In this document: positions 1 to 9,047 of the stretch, piece by piece
Layout of the letters: each line of letters starts with the position of its first letter
Position numbering within the stretch: the stretch's first letter is position 1
NCBI GenBank assembly: GCA_900542355.1
Contig: UQNE01000011.1
Coordinates: forward strand, 1 to 64,000
Reading direction: 5' to 3'
Length of the DNA stretch: 64,000 nt
DNA from: an uncultured Bacteroidales bacterium
Lineage (GTDB): Bacteria > Bacteroidota > Bacteroidia > Bacteroidales > Paludibacteraceae
Translations under genes and position numbers: made by a program
Notes under the pieces: generated by a model
What the model was told of the DNA's origin: nothing
The model's database searches: none
What the model saw: the letters and a program-made list of their open reading frames with translations, nothing else

Positions 1-911
1 GGGTCGTGGGGAGTGCCTGCCATATCGGATTGCTTTTTCTCGTCGGCATAACCAATGTACCAGTCCTCGGGGCGCACTACGACATCGACCTCTTTGTTCT
101 CGCCGAAGCCCTCGTCCACGCACTCGAAATCGCGACCGCAGAAATGTACCAAGCGGTCGTGTACCATAGTGGCATCGAGCAAGTTGCTTTCGCCGATGAA
201 GTCTGCCACAAAGCAACTATTGGGTTCGTTGTAGATATCGGAAGGTGTACCTATTTGCAGGATCTTACCCTCGCGCATTACCACCACGCGGTCGCTTAGG
301 GTAAGTGCTTCTTCTTGGTCGTGGGTGACATAGATGAAAGTGATGCCGAGTTTCTTATGCATCTCGCGCAACTCCATTTGCATATCCTTGCGCATCTTAA
401 GGTCTAAGGCTGCCAATGGTTCATCCAACAATAGCACTTCCGGCTCGTTGATGATAGCGCGTGCAATAGCGACACGCTGCTGCTGTCCGCCGCTAAGCGA
501 ATTGACATCGCGATACTCATAGTCGGACATACTGACCATCTTGAGGGCTTTCTTGACTCGCCTCTCCATCTCGGCTTTGGCAACGCCTTTCAGTTTTAAG
601 CCGAAAGCGACATTCTCAAACACATTGAGATGTGGGAACAGGGCATACTTCTGGAACACCGTATTGACGGGGCGTTTATGCGGAGGCATCTCCGTTACAT
701 CCTCACCGTTGAGAAGAATATCTCCCGATGTTGCCACTTGGAAACCTGCTATACATCGTAGCAGCGTGGTTTTGCCACATCCCGAAGGACCCAAGATTGT
801 TACAAACTCGCCTTTCTTAACCTGAAGGCTCACATCGTCTAAGGCAAATTTACCATCCTCAAACTGCTTTGAGACATGGTTTACCTCAATGATAAAGTCA
901 GACTTTTGCAT
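1..911 (-). CDS. potA: Spermidine/putrescine ABC transporter ATP-binding protein PotA (3' end outside window)
   Basis: ATPase subunit that energises polyamine import at the inner membrane. The visible ~303 residues show Walker A GPSGCGKTT near residue 40, a Q-loop, the ABC signature LSGGQQQRVAIARA, Walker B VLLLDEPLAALD and the H-loop YVTHDQEEA. After about residue 235 a regulatory domain begins, with the PotA-typical VVVRPEDW. Start is the ATG at 911, reading MQKSDFIIEV. The C-terminus and any potBCD partners lie beyond the left edge. Other CUT-type ATPases share the core, but the VVVRPEDW region favours PotA. A promoter lies at 1131-1162, but a possible terminator sits between it and this gene. 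Confidence 0.9.
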   Translation of the reverse strand, partial: MQKSDFIIEVNHVSKQFEDGKFALDDVSLQVKKGEFVTILGPSGCGKTTLLRCIAGFQVATSGDILLNGEDVTEMPPHKRPVNTVFQKYALFPHLNVFENVAFGLKLKGVAKAEMERRVKKALKMVSMSDYEYRDVNSLSGGQQQRVAIARAIINEPEVLLLDEPLAALDLKMRKDMQMELREMHKKLGITFIYVTHDQEEALTLSDRVVVMREGKILQIGTPSDIYNEPNSCFVADFIGESNLLDATMVHDRLVHFCGRDFECVDEGFGENKEVDVVVRPEDWYIGYADEKKQSDMAGTPHD

Positions 912-959
912 CCGCGTACTTTAGACAACTGCGCTTTTATATATGTGCGCAAAAGGTAA

Positions 960-1125
960 ATAAAAAAAATGAATGGGGACTTACTCTATGTTTGGAATGC
1001 CCCGACTTATGTTATTAAGTTTTATATTTCAAATTGCTCTATCCCCCTCTGCAATCCGTTCGGGCAAGATCTTCTATACTCTTGAACCCGAGGAAACGAA
1101 AGCCCCCATCCTCCCAACGATAACA
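960..1125 (-). ncRNA. Candidate structured small RNA or potA leader
   Basis: This gene-free stretch follows a Bacteroidetes-type promoter read leftward. The predicted RNA contains a clear hairpin (UCGGGUUCAAG pairing with CUUGCCCGA across an AU-rich loop) and ends with GGGG...CCCC followed by eight U (+ strand A-run 962-969). About 50 nt then separate the U-run from the potA start. It may be a free small RNA of ~165 nt or an attenuated potA leader. I could not match it to a known family; 6S-like RNA is possible but not shown. Confidence 0.35.
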
Positions 1126-1130
1126 GCCTG

Positions 1131-1162
1131 CAAAGGTACTGCTTTTTTCCGAATTACACAAC
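1131..1162 (-). promoter_or_regulatory. Promoter upstream of the potA leader/small RNA
   Basis: Read leftward: GTTG, 20 nt, TACCTTTG, close to the Bacteroidetes form TTTG-N19/20-TAnnTTTG. It would start transcription near 1125. Confidence 0.6.
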
Positions 1163-1184
1163 ATTACATCCCCTTATAAAAAAC

Positions 1185-1225
1185 AAAAGGAGAGAAATGC
1201 ACATTTTGCACAATTCTCTCCTTTT
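1185..1225 (-). terminator. Terminator after the CAU tRNA
   Basis: Perfect 12-bp arms AAAAGGAGAGAA/TTCTCTCCTTTT flank a 17-nt loop, followed leftward by a T-rich run. It lies directly downstream of the tRNA on the minus strand. Confidence 0.8.
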
Positions 1226-1228
1226 ATG

Positions 1229-1303
1229 TGGTCCCACTAGGGCTTGAACCTAGGACCCCCTGATTATGAGTCAGGTGCTACTAACCAACTGAGCTATGAG
1301 ACC
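1229..1303 (-). tRNA. tRNA with CAU anticodon (elongator Met, or Ile2)
   Basis: Full cloverleaf: acceptor GGTCTCA... closing with ...GGGACC, anticodon stem CCTGA/TCAGG with loop CTCATAA, T-arm GGTTCAAGCC. The 3' CCA is not encoded. The D-loop carries one extra T (TTAGTAGC). The CAU anticodon reads Met unless C34 is converted to lysidine, in which case the tRNA reads Ile AUA; sequence alone does not decide. Confidence 0.9.
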
Positions 1304-1320
1304 ATCGTGTCATTAAGGCG

Positions 1321-1430
1321 ACACGAACCTATGCTGTGCCTTTTACGGTGGACACTAACCTTTGTGTACCCTTGAAGGCGGCACTCACCTTTGTTGTGCT
1401 TTTTACGGTAGCACTAACCTATATATATTG
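1321..1430. repeat. Four imperfect ~30-bp tandem repeats
   Basis: Units begin at 1321, 1352, 1381 and 1411, each opening with a variant of ACACTAACCT and most continuing as TTGTGTGCTTTTTACGGT. They lie between the CAU tRNA and the 3' end of the OmpA-family gene. No promoter was seen here. Function unknown. Confidence 0.6.
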
Positions 1431-1448
1431 TTTTGTTATGCGACTGCG

Positions 1449-3083
1449 TTATCTATTTCCACGCAAGGATTTATACATCTCCAAGCACTTGTCTTTTGTG
1501 ATAGTACGCTGAGCGTCTGTCAGTTGCGGAATAACGAGGTGTGTACCGGCAGTGAGTGCATTGGGGTTGGATATTGTCTTGCGGTTAGCCCGGTAGATAT
1601 AAATCCAACAATGCGTATTCTGATAGTACTTGCGTGCCAACCGGCTGAGCGTCATATCTTTCACCACATTCACTTCGTCCAATATACCCTCTACATCTGC
1701 CGACGCCGTTGACTCGGTGTTTGCGACCGATGAGCCGGTAACTTGCTGACGAGCAGCCTGTGTAGTCTTATGCTCGTACTCATCTGCACACTCCGCTTTG
1801 AGTTGTTCAAACTCAGCACGATTGACTATACGAACCTCTGCGCGACGATTGGGGCTATAAGCCGCTTTGCTTCGTTTGCCAACAATCTTTCCGCGTCCGC
1901 AAGCCGTGATACGGTCTGCATCTATGCCGTATTCCTCTATCAACTCATTCATCACCGCCTCGGCACGCGCTTCGCTAATCAGGTTGTTCACGCTCTCGGA
2001 GCCTGTATTGTCGCAATAGCCATAAACGACTGCATACTTCTGCTTTTCGCGCTCCATACGCGTTGCCACTTGCTGCGTAGTAATCAGACCTTCTGACGAC
2101 AATAATGACTTACCCGTCTCGAAATAGACAAAGTAGTAATCTTCGGTAGGAGCAACTGCGGCAATGGCCTGCGATTTCATCACGATAGTATCTCTATGAA
2201 CGACCACAACCGTATCTATGCGAGCAACCGTACCACCATTGTTGGTTTGTGCCTTAGCATGTTTTGCCTCGTTAGCCGCCAACTGCTTATCCAACATGCG
2301 ATCGGAAGCGATATTGCGGACATGCGTCTTGTGTACGGCATCAATCTTATAGCGCAGATTGAGAGTAACATCGAAGATACCATCGTTGTTCTTGCTGGCT
2401 ACAGCACTCAGCCCTTGAAAACCGCGACCATCGATATCGTCTTTGACGAAATAGGAGTAAGTCCCCTTAACGCCCAACGCAATACTACGACTAAGGTTGA
2501 ACTCAAAATTGACACCTCCCATCAAGTACGGCCGAGCAAGATACTTATCCATTGATTTGGGGTCAGTACTGCCGGTATGTCCACGAGAGTCATCGGTGTA
2601 GTAAATCGAGTTTTTGAAGCACCCTACACCACCTCCGCCTAAGAGTTGGAATCCAAAGATTTTGCGCTCAGCACGCGGATAGAAACAGTTCATCAGATCG
2701 ACTGACAAATAGCCACCTGCCTTGTGCATTATACCTTTGAGCAAGACATCCGCATTATCTCCGGCATTCACATCGCCTGTAACACGATACATATCGAAAG
2801 CATAATCGAGCCCCAATGCTATAATCGGAGTAAAGGAATACTCAAGGTTCAGCCCAACCGCAGGAGCGAAGACCGGATGTTTCATCTCGGCATTAAAATC
2901 GCCATCGAATGAATTAAATCCCGCATTAAATATCAAAGACCAATGACTGCTCTCTGTAGCAATCTGCGAATTTTCAGTCGTCTTCCAAGGGTGTGCACCC
3001 TTAGTATTTCCGTTTTTTGTTTGTGCGCCGGCACCCATAGCCAACACTCCCAACAATGTTATAATCAAGTACTTCTTGTACAT
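1449..3083 (-). CDS. OmpA-family outer-membrane protein with C-terminal LysM-like module
   Basis: 544 residues. A signal peptide (MYKKYLIITLLGVLAMGAGA, cut near AQT) is followed by a beta-barrel-like region with alternating aromatic strands to about residue 245. An OmpA peptidoglycan-binding domain lies near 310-420 (YFVYFETGKS... and ...SKAAYSPNRRAEVRI). The last 60 residues (MTLSRLARKYY... ISNPNALTAGTHLVIPQL) resemble a LysM domain, so the protein may carry two wall-binding modules. It probably anchors the outer membrane to peptidoglycan. It has its own promoter at 3144-3174 and is transcribed alone. The exact porin subfamily is not assigned. Confidence 0.82.
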   Translation of the reverse strand: MYKKYLIITLLGVLAMGAGAQTKNGNTKGAHPWKTTENSQIATESSHWSLIFNAGFNSFDGDFNAEMKHPVFAPAVGLNLEYSFTPIIALGLDYAFDMYRVTGDVNAGDNADVLLKGIMHKAGGYLSVDLMNCFYPRAERKIFGFQLLGGGGVGCFKNSIYYTDDSRGHTGSTDPKSMDKYLARPYLMGGVNFEFNLSRSIALGVKGTYSYFVKDDIDGRGFQGLSAVASKNNDGIFDVTLNLRYKIDAVHKTHVRNIASDRMLDKQLAANEAKHAKAQTNNGGTVARIDTVVVVHRDTIVMKSQAIAAVAPTEDYYFVYFETGKSLLSSEGLITTQQVATRMEREKQKYAVVYGYCDNTGSESVNNLISEARAEAVMNELIEEYGIDADRITACGRGKIVGKRSKAAYSPNRRAEVRIVNRAEFEQLKAECADEYEHKTTQAARQQVTGSSVANTESTASADVEGILDEVNVVKDMTLSRLARKYYQNTHCWIYIYRANRKTISNPNALTAGTHLVIPQLTDAQRTITKDKCLEMYKSLRGNR

Positions 3084-3143
3084 AAATATATGTGTGCGTT
3101 AGTTTGGTGTTATCAGAAGGACTTACAGTTTCAATTCGGGCTG

Positions 3144-3174
3144 CAAAGTTACTGCTTTTTTCTGAAATAGCAAA
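3144..3174 (-). promoter_or_regulatory. Promoter of the OmpA-family gene
   Basis: Read leftward: TTTG, 19 nt, TAACTTTG. Start codon about 60 nt downstream. Confidence 0.75.
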
Positions 3175-3210
3175 AAAAAAGTGTAAAAATCTTCATTTTA
3201 GCAGTCCTGT

Positions 3211-3242
3211 ATTGCATATATGGGGATAATTCCTTAATTTTG
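3211..3242 (+). promoter_or_regulatory. Promoter of pta-ackA
   Basis: ATTG, 20 nt, TAATTTTG. The pta start is 67 nt downstream. Confidence 0.65.
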
Positions 3243-3308
3243 CACCATGTATTGGGCGGGTATAGACGCAAATGCATAATGCACAAGACAACAAAAACAT
3301 AACTCATC

Positions 3309-4307
3309 ATGGATATTCTACAACAAATGCGTGAGCGTGCGCAGGCTAACCTGCAACGCATCGTATTGCCGGAAGGCGATGAACCTCGTACATTAGAGGC
3401 AGCAAACATCATCTTAAAAGACAAGATTGCGAACCTAATTCTGATCGGCAACCCCGATACCATCCACAAGATGGCGTCAGATAACGGCTACGAATATATC
3501 AAAGAGGCTACTATCATCGACCCTCTGCACGATGAGAAGATGCCCGTGTATGCTAACCTTCTCTACGAATTGCGCAAAGCCAAAGGGATGACCCCGGAAG
3601 AGGCTGCCAAGAAAGCACAAGACCCGTTGTATTTGGGCTGTTTGATGATTAAGAACGGTGATGCAGACGGCGAATTGGCAGGTGCTCGCGGTACGACCGC
3701 CGACACTATCCGCCCTGCTTTCCAAATACTGAAGACCAAGCCGGGCGTATCGATTGTATCGGGTGCGTTCTTGATGTTTACCCCTGCAAAGCAGTTGGGA
3801 GAGAACGGTTTCTTGGTATTTGCCGACTGCGCTGTTAATCCCTGCCCCGACGCACAACAGTTGGCACAGATAGCCATCTCTACCGCCGAGACGGCTCGCA
3901 CCTTAGGCGGCTTTGAGCCTCGTGTAGCGATGCTGTCGTTCTCGACCAAGGGTTCGGCTAAGCACGAGTTGGTTGACAAAGTAACCGAGGCTACCCGCAT
4001 TGCTAGGGAGTTGGCTCCGGATTTGGCTATCGATGGTGAACTGCAGGCAGACGCAGCCTTGGTAGAGCGTGTAGCAGCCACCAAAGCACCGGGGTCGCCG
4101 GTAGCAGGCAAAGCCAATGTATTGGTATTCCCCGACTTGCAGGCCGGCAACATCGGATACAAACTGGTAGAGCGTTTCTCGGGCGCAGACGCCGTAGGTC
4201 CTATCCTTCAAGGTATTGCAGCCCCCGTAAACGACTTGAGCCGCGGTTGCAAAGTACAGGATATTGTACAAATGGTAATCATTACCGCTAATCAGGCTAT
4301 AAAATAA
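3309..4307 (+). CDS. pta: Phosphate acetyltransferase
   Basis: Converts acetyl-CoA and phosphate to acetyl phosphate and CoA. 332 residues match the short catalytic PTA_PTB type without the N-terminal P-loop/DRTGG domains of long enterobacterial Pta. Family sequence is clear from RIVLPEGDEPRTLEAA near the start, through GARGTTADTIRPAFQILKT around 120-140, to VFPDLQAGNIGYKL near 280. Acetate kinase follows 68 nt downstream, so the pair forms the Pta-AckA pathway giving acetate and ATP. A strong hairpin separates the two genes and may set their relative expression. Confidence 0.97.
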   Translation: MDILQQMRERAQANLQRIVLPEGDEPRTLEAANIILKDKIANLILIGNPDTIHKMASDNGYEYIKEATIIDPLHDEKMPVYANLLYELRKAKGMTPEEAAKKAQDPLYLGCLMIKNGDADGELAGARGTTADTIRPAFQILKTKPGVSIVSGAFLMFTPAKQLGENGFLVFADCAVNPCPDAQQLAQIAISTAETARTLGGFEPRVAMLSFSTKGSAKHELVDKVTEATRIARELAPDLAIDGELQADAALVERVAATKAPGSPVAGKANVLVFPDLQAGNIGYKLVERFSGADAVGPILQGIAAPVNDLSRGCKVQDIVQMVIITANQAIK

Positions 4308-4312
4308 GGTAA

Positions 4313-4345
4313 TAGGAGGTCGTCCGTCAGACAGGCGACCTCCTA
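4313..4345 (+). terminator. Intercistronic hairpin between pta and ackA
   Basis: Perfect 10-bp arms TAGGAGGTCG/CGACCTCCTA with a 13-nt loop, 6 nt after the pta stop. No T-run follows (AATTGTTTG), so RNA processing, mRNA stabilisation or partial attenuation is more likely than full termination. Confidence 0.6.
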
Positions 4346-4375
4346 ATTGTTTGCAACAAAATAAAACTATACAAT

Positions 4376-5569
4376 ATGAAGATTCTCGTTTTGAACTGCG
4401 GAAGCAGCAGTATAAAGTATAAACTCTTCGATATGGAGAGCAAGACCGTGATGGCACAAGGCGGCGTAGAGAAAATCGGTTTGCCCGACTCGTTCCTGCA
4501 AGTGAAACTACCTAACGGAGAGAAAGTAAGGATAGAAAAGAACATGCCCGAGCATACAGTAGGTATTCAACTGATACTCAACACATTGGTTGATGAAAAA
4601 ATCGGCTGTATCAAGGACTTGAAAGAGATAGAGGCCGTGGGGCATCGTGTGGTACACGGCGGTGAGAAATTTAACCAATCGGTGGTCATCACTCCCGAAG
4701 TGAAAGAGATGATTGTGAAGTGCGCCGAGTTGGCACCGCTGCACAACCCCGCTAACCTAAAAGGTATCGAGGCTATCGAAAAGACCCTGCCGGGCGTACC
4801 GCAAGTGGCTGTATTCGACACGGCTTTCCATCAGACTATGCCCGACTATGCGTATATGTATGCGTTGCCCTACGAGTTGTATGAGAAATATGCCATCCGT
4901 CGCTACGGTTTCCACGGAACGAGCCATCGCTATGTATCCGCGCGTGTGTGCGAGTATTTGGGTGTAGATGCAAAGGGCAAGAAAATCATCACTGCGCACA
5001 TCGGTAATGGCGGTTCGTGCGCTGCCGTAATGGACGGCAAGTCGGTAGATACCTCGATGGGTCTGACGCCGGTAGAAGGCTTGATGATGGGTACGCGTGC
5101 AGGCGACTTGGACCTGGGTGCCGCTACTTATATTATGGATAAAGAGCAACTGAGCACTGCAGAGTTTAACACCTTGGTAAACAAGAAATCGGGGTTGCTG
5201 GGCGTAAGCGGTGTATCGAGCGATGCTCGCGACATCGATGCGGCTATCAAAGCCGGCAACACTCGTGCAGACTTGGCACGCAAGATGTTTATCTACCGTG
5301 TAAAGAAATATATCGGTGCTTATGCGGCTGCCATGAACGGCGTGGACATCATCGTCTTCACGGGTGGTATCGGTGAGAACGATGCTTATATCCGTGGCGA
5401 GATAGCCAAAGGCTTTACCTACCTGGGTGCAGAACTCGACGAGCAGAAGAACGCCGGTATCCGCGGTGAGGAGGCTGTAATCTCCACACCGAACAGCAAG
5501 GTAACTATGTGCGTCATCCCGACCGATGAGGAACTGATGATTGCCACCGATACGCAAGCATTGGTATAA
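4376..5569 (+). CDS. ackA: Acetate kinase
   Basis: Makes ATP and acetate from acetyl phosphate and ADP. 397 residues, normal for the ASKHA-fold family. Visible signatures are MKILVLNCGSSSIKYKLF at the start, the catalytic region RYGFHGTSHRYVS near 180, TAHIGNGGSCAAV near 205 and FTGGIGENDAYIR near 325. It acts with the Pta encoded just upstream. No odd features. Confidence 0.98.
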   Translation: MKILVLNCGSSSIKYKLFDMESKTVMAQGGVEKIGLPDSFLQVKLPNGEKVRIEKNMPEHTVGIQLILNTLVDEKIGCIKDLKEIEAVGHRVVHGGEKFNQSVVITPEVKEMIVKCAELAPLHNPANLKGIEAIEKTLPGVPQVAVFDTAFHQTMPDYAYMYALPYELYEKYAIRRYGFHGTSHRYVSARVCEYLGVDAKGKKIITAHIGNGGSCAAVMDGKSVDTSMGLTPVEGLMMGTRAGDLDLGAATYIMDKEQLSTAEFNTLVNKKSGLLGVSGVSSDARDIDAAIKAGNTRADLARKMFIYRVKKYIGAYAAAMNGVDIIVFTGGIGENDAYIRGEIAKGFTYLGAELDEQKNAGIRGEEAVISTPNSKVTMCVIPTDEELMIATDTQALV

Positions 5570-5686
5570 GACCACGCTTGTGCGTTTCCTAAAAGGACAC
5601 CTATTGGTGTGTATTGGAATGCACAAGGCAGTCGGTTTGGCACATTATTTGGTAGTACTCTTGTATTAACTAAAACATCTACTAAA

Positions 5687-7378
5687 GTGAAACCCATTAT
5701 CTATCAACTATTACCTCGCACCTTTGCTAACTATAATGAGACCCGCCATCACAACGGGACACGCATAGAAAATGGTTGTGGTAAGTTTGTGGATATAACC
5801 CCGAAAGCACTCAAGTCGATAGCCGACTTGGGTGCTACCCATATTTGGTACACCGGTGTTATCCGCCATGCCACCGCCGAGCGCAACACCGCCTCTATCG
5901 TGAAGGGGTTGGCAGGCAGTCCGTATGCTATCACCGACTACTACGATGTCGATCCCGACCTAGCAAGCAACGAGGACAAGCGTATGCAGGAGTTTGAAGC
6001 ACTCGTGGCTCGCACCCACAAAGCAGGGCTGAAAGTGGTGATAGACTTTGTGCCGAACCATGTGGCACGCGAATACCACTCGGTGTGCAAGCCTGCCGGT
6101 GTGCGCGATCTGGGCGAAGATGACCACTCCGAGTGGGCTTTCTCGCCGCTCAACAACTTCTACTATATCCCGGGTGAGAAGTTCCAACCCGACTTCGACA
6201 TCCGAGGTTACAACGAGTTTCCCGCCCGCGCCACAGGCAACGATTGCTTTACCGCGCATCCTACACGCAACGACTGGTACGAGACAGTAAAACTCAACTA
6301 TGGTGTTTTCTATCAAGGTGGCGGCGAAAAGCAGTTCTCACCCATTCCCAACACCTGGACTAAGATGCGTGATATTCTGCTCTTTTGGGCAGGTAAGCAA
6401 GTGGACGCTTTCCGTGTGGATATGGCAGAGATGGTGCCGGTAGAGTTCTTTGCGTGGGCTTTACCACAAGTGAAACAAGCGTACCCCGAGGTACAGTTCA
6501 TCGGCGAATGCTACAACCCTGCTTTGTACCGCCCGTACCTAAATGCGGGGTTTGACTACCTGTACGACAAAGTAGGTATGTACGACTACTTGCGCGGCGT
6601 AACCAGCAAGAACTGGGCGGTAGAAGGTATTACGCAACAGTGGATGGCGCAGAGCGATATTCTCAATCGCATGGTCTATTTCCTTGAGAACCACGACGAG
6701 CAGCGTATCGCCAGCGGTTTCTTCTGTGGGCGTGGTGCGTGCGCCGAACCGGCGATGATTGTTGCCGCTACCCTATCCACCAACCCCGTACTCATCTACG
6801 CGGGACAAGAATTAGGTGAGAAGGGTATGGACTTAGAGGGATTCTCCGGTATGGACGGGCGAACCACTATCTTCGATTATTGGGGTGTCAAGTCGCTGCA
6901 GGCGTGGACAAACCATGGCAAGTTTGATGGTGCGGGACTGGACGATGAGCAACAGCGTTTGCGTGAGTTCTACCAACGCTTGCTTACCATCGCACGCGAC
7001 AACCAAGCCGTCAATAGCGGCAAGATGTACGACCTGGAATACGCCCAATCGACAGGCTTCAACAAGCACGAGCAATATGCCTATCTGCGCAAGGCAGGCG
7101 ATGAGACACTGCTTATCGTACTCAACTTCGATGACCGCCATGTCGATATGGAGGTGAACATCCCCGCTGATGCTTTCGTCTATCTGGAGCAAGAGGAGAT
7201 ACAGCATGCGCAAGCCGTTGATCTGCTGACCGATACCGCTTATACCGACCTACCATTTACCTCCTCGGAGCCTGTGCGTATCAGTCTCGCTGCCTGGAAA
7301 GGTGCCATACTGCGTATCACCCCAAAGACCACCCGCAAAAGCAACAATAAAAAAGACAGAAAGCCGTGCAAAAAATAA
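5687..7378 (+). CDS. GH13-family alpha-glucan hydrolase, cytoplasmic type
   Basis: A (beta/alpha)8 alpha-amylase-family enzyme. The conserved regions are present: VIDFVPNH, the nucleophile in DAFRVDMAEM, the acid/base Glu in FIGECYN and the third acid in FLENHDEQR. There is no signal peptide, so it likely acts on internal maltodextrins. The open frame starts at 5609, but related Bacteroidetes enzymes begin MKPIIYQLLPR, matching the GTG at 5687; that start is chosen (563 residues). The next gene overlaps by 13 nt, which implies co-transcription. Exact specificity (amylase, glucosidase or branching-type) cannot be read from sequence. Confidence 0.88.
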   Translation: MKPIIYQLLPRTFANYNETRHHNGTRIENGCGKFVDITPKALKSIADLGATHIWYTGVIRHATAERNTASIVKGLAGSPYAITDYYDVDPDLASNEDKRMQEFEALVARTHKAGLKVVIDFVPNHVAREYHSVCKPAGVRDLGEDDHSEWAFSPLNNFYYIPGEKFQPDFDIRGYNEFPARATGNDCFTAHPTRNDWYETVKLNYGVFYQGGGEKQFSPIPNTWTKMRDILLFWAGKQVDAFRVDMAEMVPVEFFAWALPQVKQAYPEVQFIGECYNPALYRPYLNAGFDYLYDKVGMYDYLRGVTSKNWAVEGITQQWMAQSDILNRMVYFLENHDEQRIASGFFCGRGACAEPAMIVAATLSTNPVLIYAGQELGEKGMDLEGFSGMDGRTTIFDYWGVKSLQAWTNHGKFDGAGLDDEQQRLREFYQRLLTIARDNQAVNSGKMYDLEYAQSTGFNKHEQYAYLRKAGDETLLIVLNFDDRHVDMEVNIPADAFVYLEQEEIQHAQAVDLLTDTAYTDLPFTSSEPVRISLAAWKGAILRITPKTTRKSNNKKDRKPCKK

Positions 7379-8325
7379 ACGACATCTTGCGTCTGATCCG
7401 CTGCACCAACTTGATTTTCATCACTATCCTTCTGTGGGTAATGGAGAAATGGGTGGCAGTACCTCTGCTTGAAGCACAGTACTACGATGAGCAACTGCCG
7501 TGGTGGATGCTCTTGCTGCTCATCGTGGCTACCGTCTGCATTGCTGCGGGCGGATATGTGGTCAACGACTATTTCGATGTAAAGATCGACCGCATCAACC
7601 GCCCTGATCAACTGATTGTTACCAACACCGTCAGTAAGACTGTCGCCCTCCGCTTGGGGTGGATACTAAGCGGTGGGGGTATGCTTGTAGGTATCGCTGC
7701 TGCATGGTGCGTCCGCAGTTGGTCGCTGGGAATAATCTTTCTCTTGGTTCCGGGGTTGCTTTGGTTCTACTCTTCTTCCTACAAACGCCGTTTCCTATTG
7801 GGCAATCTCGTTGTGGCACTGGTTTCCGGACTGGCACCTATGGTCATTGCTTTCGCCAATGTAGGTATGCTCCATAAGTTGTACCCCCTATTGCTTCCCT
7901 ACACTACCCTCCAACACGACCTCTACGCATGGTTAGGCGGCTTTGCGCTCTTCGCTTTTCTCTGCACGCTCATCCGTGAGATCATCAAGGATATGCAAGA
8001 CCAAATGGGCGATCGTGAACTCGAATGCCACACCCTACCTATCCGCCTCGGCGACAAGTGGACAAAGGTTATTGTTACCATACTTATCTTGCTGACTATG
8101 AGTGCAATAGTCTATGTATGGTACGCTCTGTTACCATTCCCGCGCGTATGGGGTTCGCTCTCCACGCGCTATATGGTATTCGGTTTGCAAGTGCCGTTAG
8201 CGTGCGAGATATGGCTGCTTTGGGCGGCAAAAATCCCCTCCGACTACCGCAGCGCACAACTGCTGATGAAGTTCATCATGTTCATCGGCATGCTTTTTAG
8301 TTTTGTCATCATGCGTACTCTCTAA
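7366..8325 (+). CDS. UbiA-family prenyltransferase
   Basis: An integral membrane prenyltransferase of 319 residues with about eight hydrophobic segments. The Mg-diphosphate motif is NDYFDVKIDRINRPD near residue 65, and a second Asp-rich region, REIIKDMQDQMGDRE, lies near 205. The short type common in Bacteroidetes is usually annotated geranylgeranylglycerol-phosphate geranylgeranyltransferase-like, but the acceptor is not evident here. Start is GTG at 7366 inside the end of the GH13 gene; maf starts 6 nt after its stop. The three genes look like one operon without an obvious shared pathway. Confidence 0.85.
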   Translation: MQKINDILRLIRCTNLIFITILLWVMEKWVAVPLLEAQYYDEQLPWWMLLLLIVATVCIAAGGYVVNDYFDVKIDRINRPDQLIVTNTVSKTVALRLGWILSGGGMLVGIAAAWCVRSWSLGIIFLLVPGLLWFYSSSYKRRFLLGNLVVALVSGLAPMVIAFANVGMLHKLYPLLLPYTTLQHDLYAWLGGFALFAFLCTLIREIIKDMQDQMGDRELECHTLPIRLGDKWTKVIVTILILLTMSAIVYVWYALLPFPRVWGSLSTRYMVFGLQVPLACEIWLLWAAKIPSDYRSAQLLMKFIMFIGMLFSFVIMRTL

Positions 8326-8331
8326 CCGATT

Positions 8332-8913
8332 ATGCACCTTATTCTTGGCTCTCAATCGCCTCGCCGGCGCAGTCTGCTTGCGGGGCTCGATATACCTTTC
8401 GAGGCAGTAGATATCCATGCCGATGAGCACTTCCCCGCCGACCTTCAGGCGGGCGACATCCCACTCTATATCTCCCGCGAGAAAGCGCAGGCATACACCT
8501 CGCATCTCCAGGCCGATGACCTGCTCATCACCGCTGACACCATCGTGTGGCTCAATGGGCAGATGCTCGGTAAGCCGCACGACATCAGCGATGCCAAGCG
8601 CATGCTCCACAGCCTCAGCGGTAACACCCACCAGGTCTATACAGGCGTAACCCTTACCACCACAACGCAACAAGAGTCGTTTGTCGATTGCACCGATGTA
8701 ACTTTCCGCCTGCTCTCTGATACCGAGATTGACTACTATGTCGAGAAATATCGCCCATTGGATAAGGCGGGTGCTTATGGAGTACAAGAATATATCGGCT
8801 ATATCGGCGTAGAGAAGATGGTCGGCAGTTACTTCAATGTGATGGGTTTCCCTATCGACCGCGTCTATCTCGCCCTCAGACGATACGGCTGTATTCCCTC
8901 TGCCCACATCTGA
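8332..8913 (+). CDS. maf: Maf-family nucleoside triphosphate pyrophosphatase
   Basis: 193 residues. It probably hydrolyses non-canonical or surplus nucleotides (dTTP/UTP class) to monophosphates. It opens with the family signature ILGSQSPRRRSLL, then SREKAQAY, ADTIVWLNGQMLGKP near 80 and DKAGAYGVQEY near 145, which carries the substrate-selecting residues of the YhdE-like group. Last gene of the GH13-UbiA-maf run. No terminator is obvious directly after it. Confidence 0.92.
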   Translation: MHLILGSQSPRRRSLLAGLDIPFEAVDIHADEHFPADLQAGDIPLYISREKAQAYTSHLQADDLLITADTIVWLNGQMLGKPHDISDAKRMLHSLSGNTHQVYTGVTLTTTTQQESFVDCTDVTFRLLSDTEIDYYVEKYRPLDKAGAYGVQEYIGYIGVEKMVGSYFNVMGFPIDRVYLALRRYGCIPSAHI

Positions 8914-8982
8914 CAATTCGACCAACCTTTTTGGAGGACACTCAATAAAAGTTGTTATTTTTATGTGAAATATCGTGTTTCA

Positions 8983-9014
8983 TTTGCAGGTATCAGAAAT
9001 TAGTCGTAACTTTG
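8983..9014 (+). promoter_or_regulatory. Orphan Bacteroidetes promoter
   Basis: Exact consensus: TTTG, 20 nt, TAACTTTG. It lies 70 nt after maf, with no annotated gene between it and the terminator at 9190-9226. Confidence 0.8.
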
Positions 9015-9047
9015 CCACAGATTAGCAAGGGGACTACACAATCGCCT

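Noticed and set aside
1229..1303. Assigning the CAU tRNA definitely to Met
   Set aside because: Elongator Met and lysidine-modified Ile2 tRNAs share this anticodon loop; identity needs comparison with the other CAU tRNAs of the genome.
4313..4345. Riboswitch between pta and ackA
   Set aside because: A simple 10-bp hairpin in 68 nt leaves no room for a ligand-binding fold.
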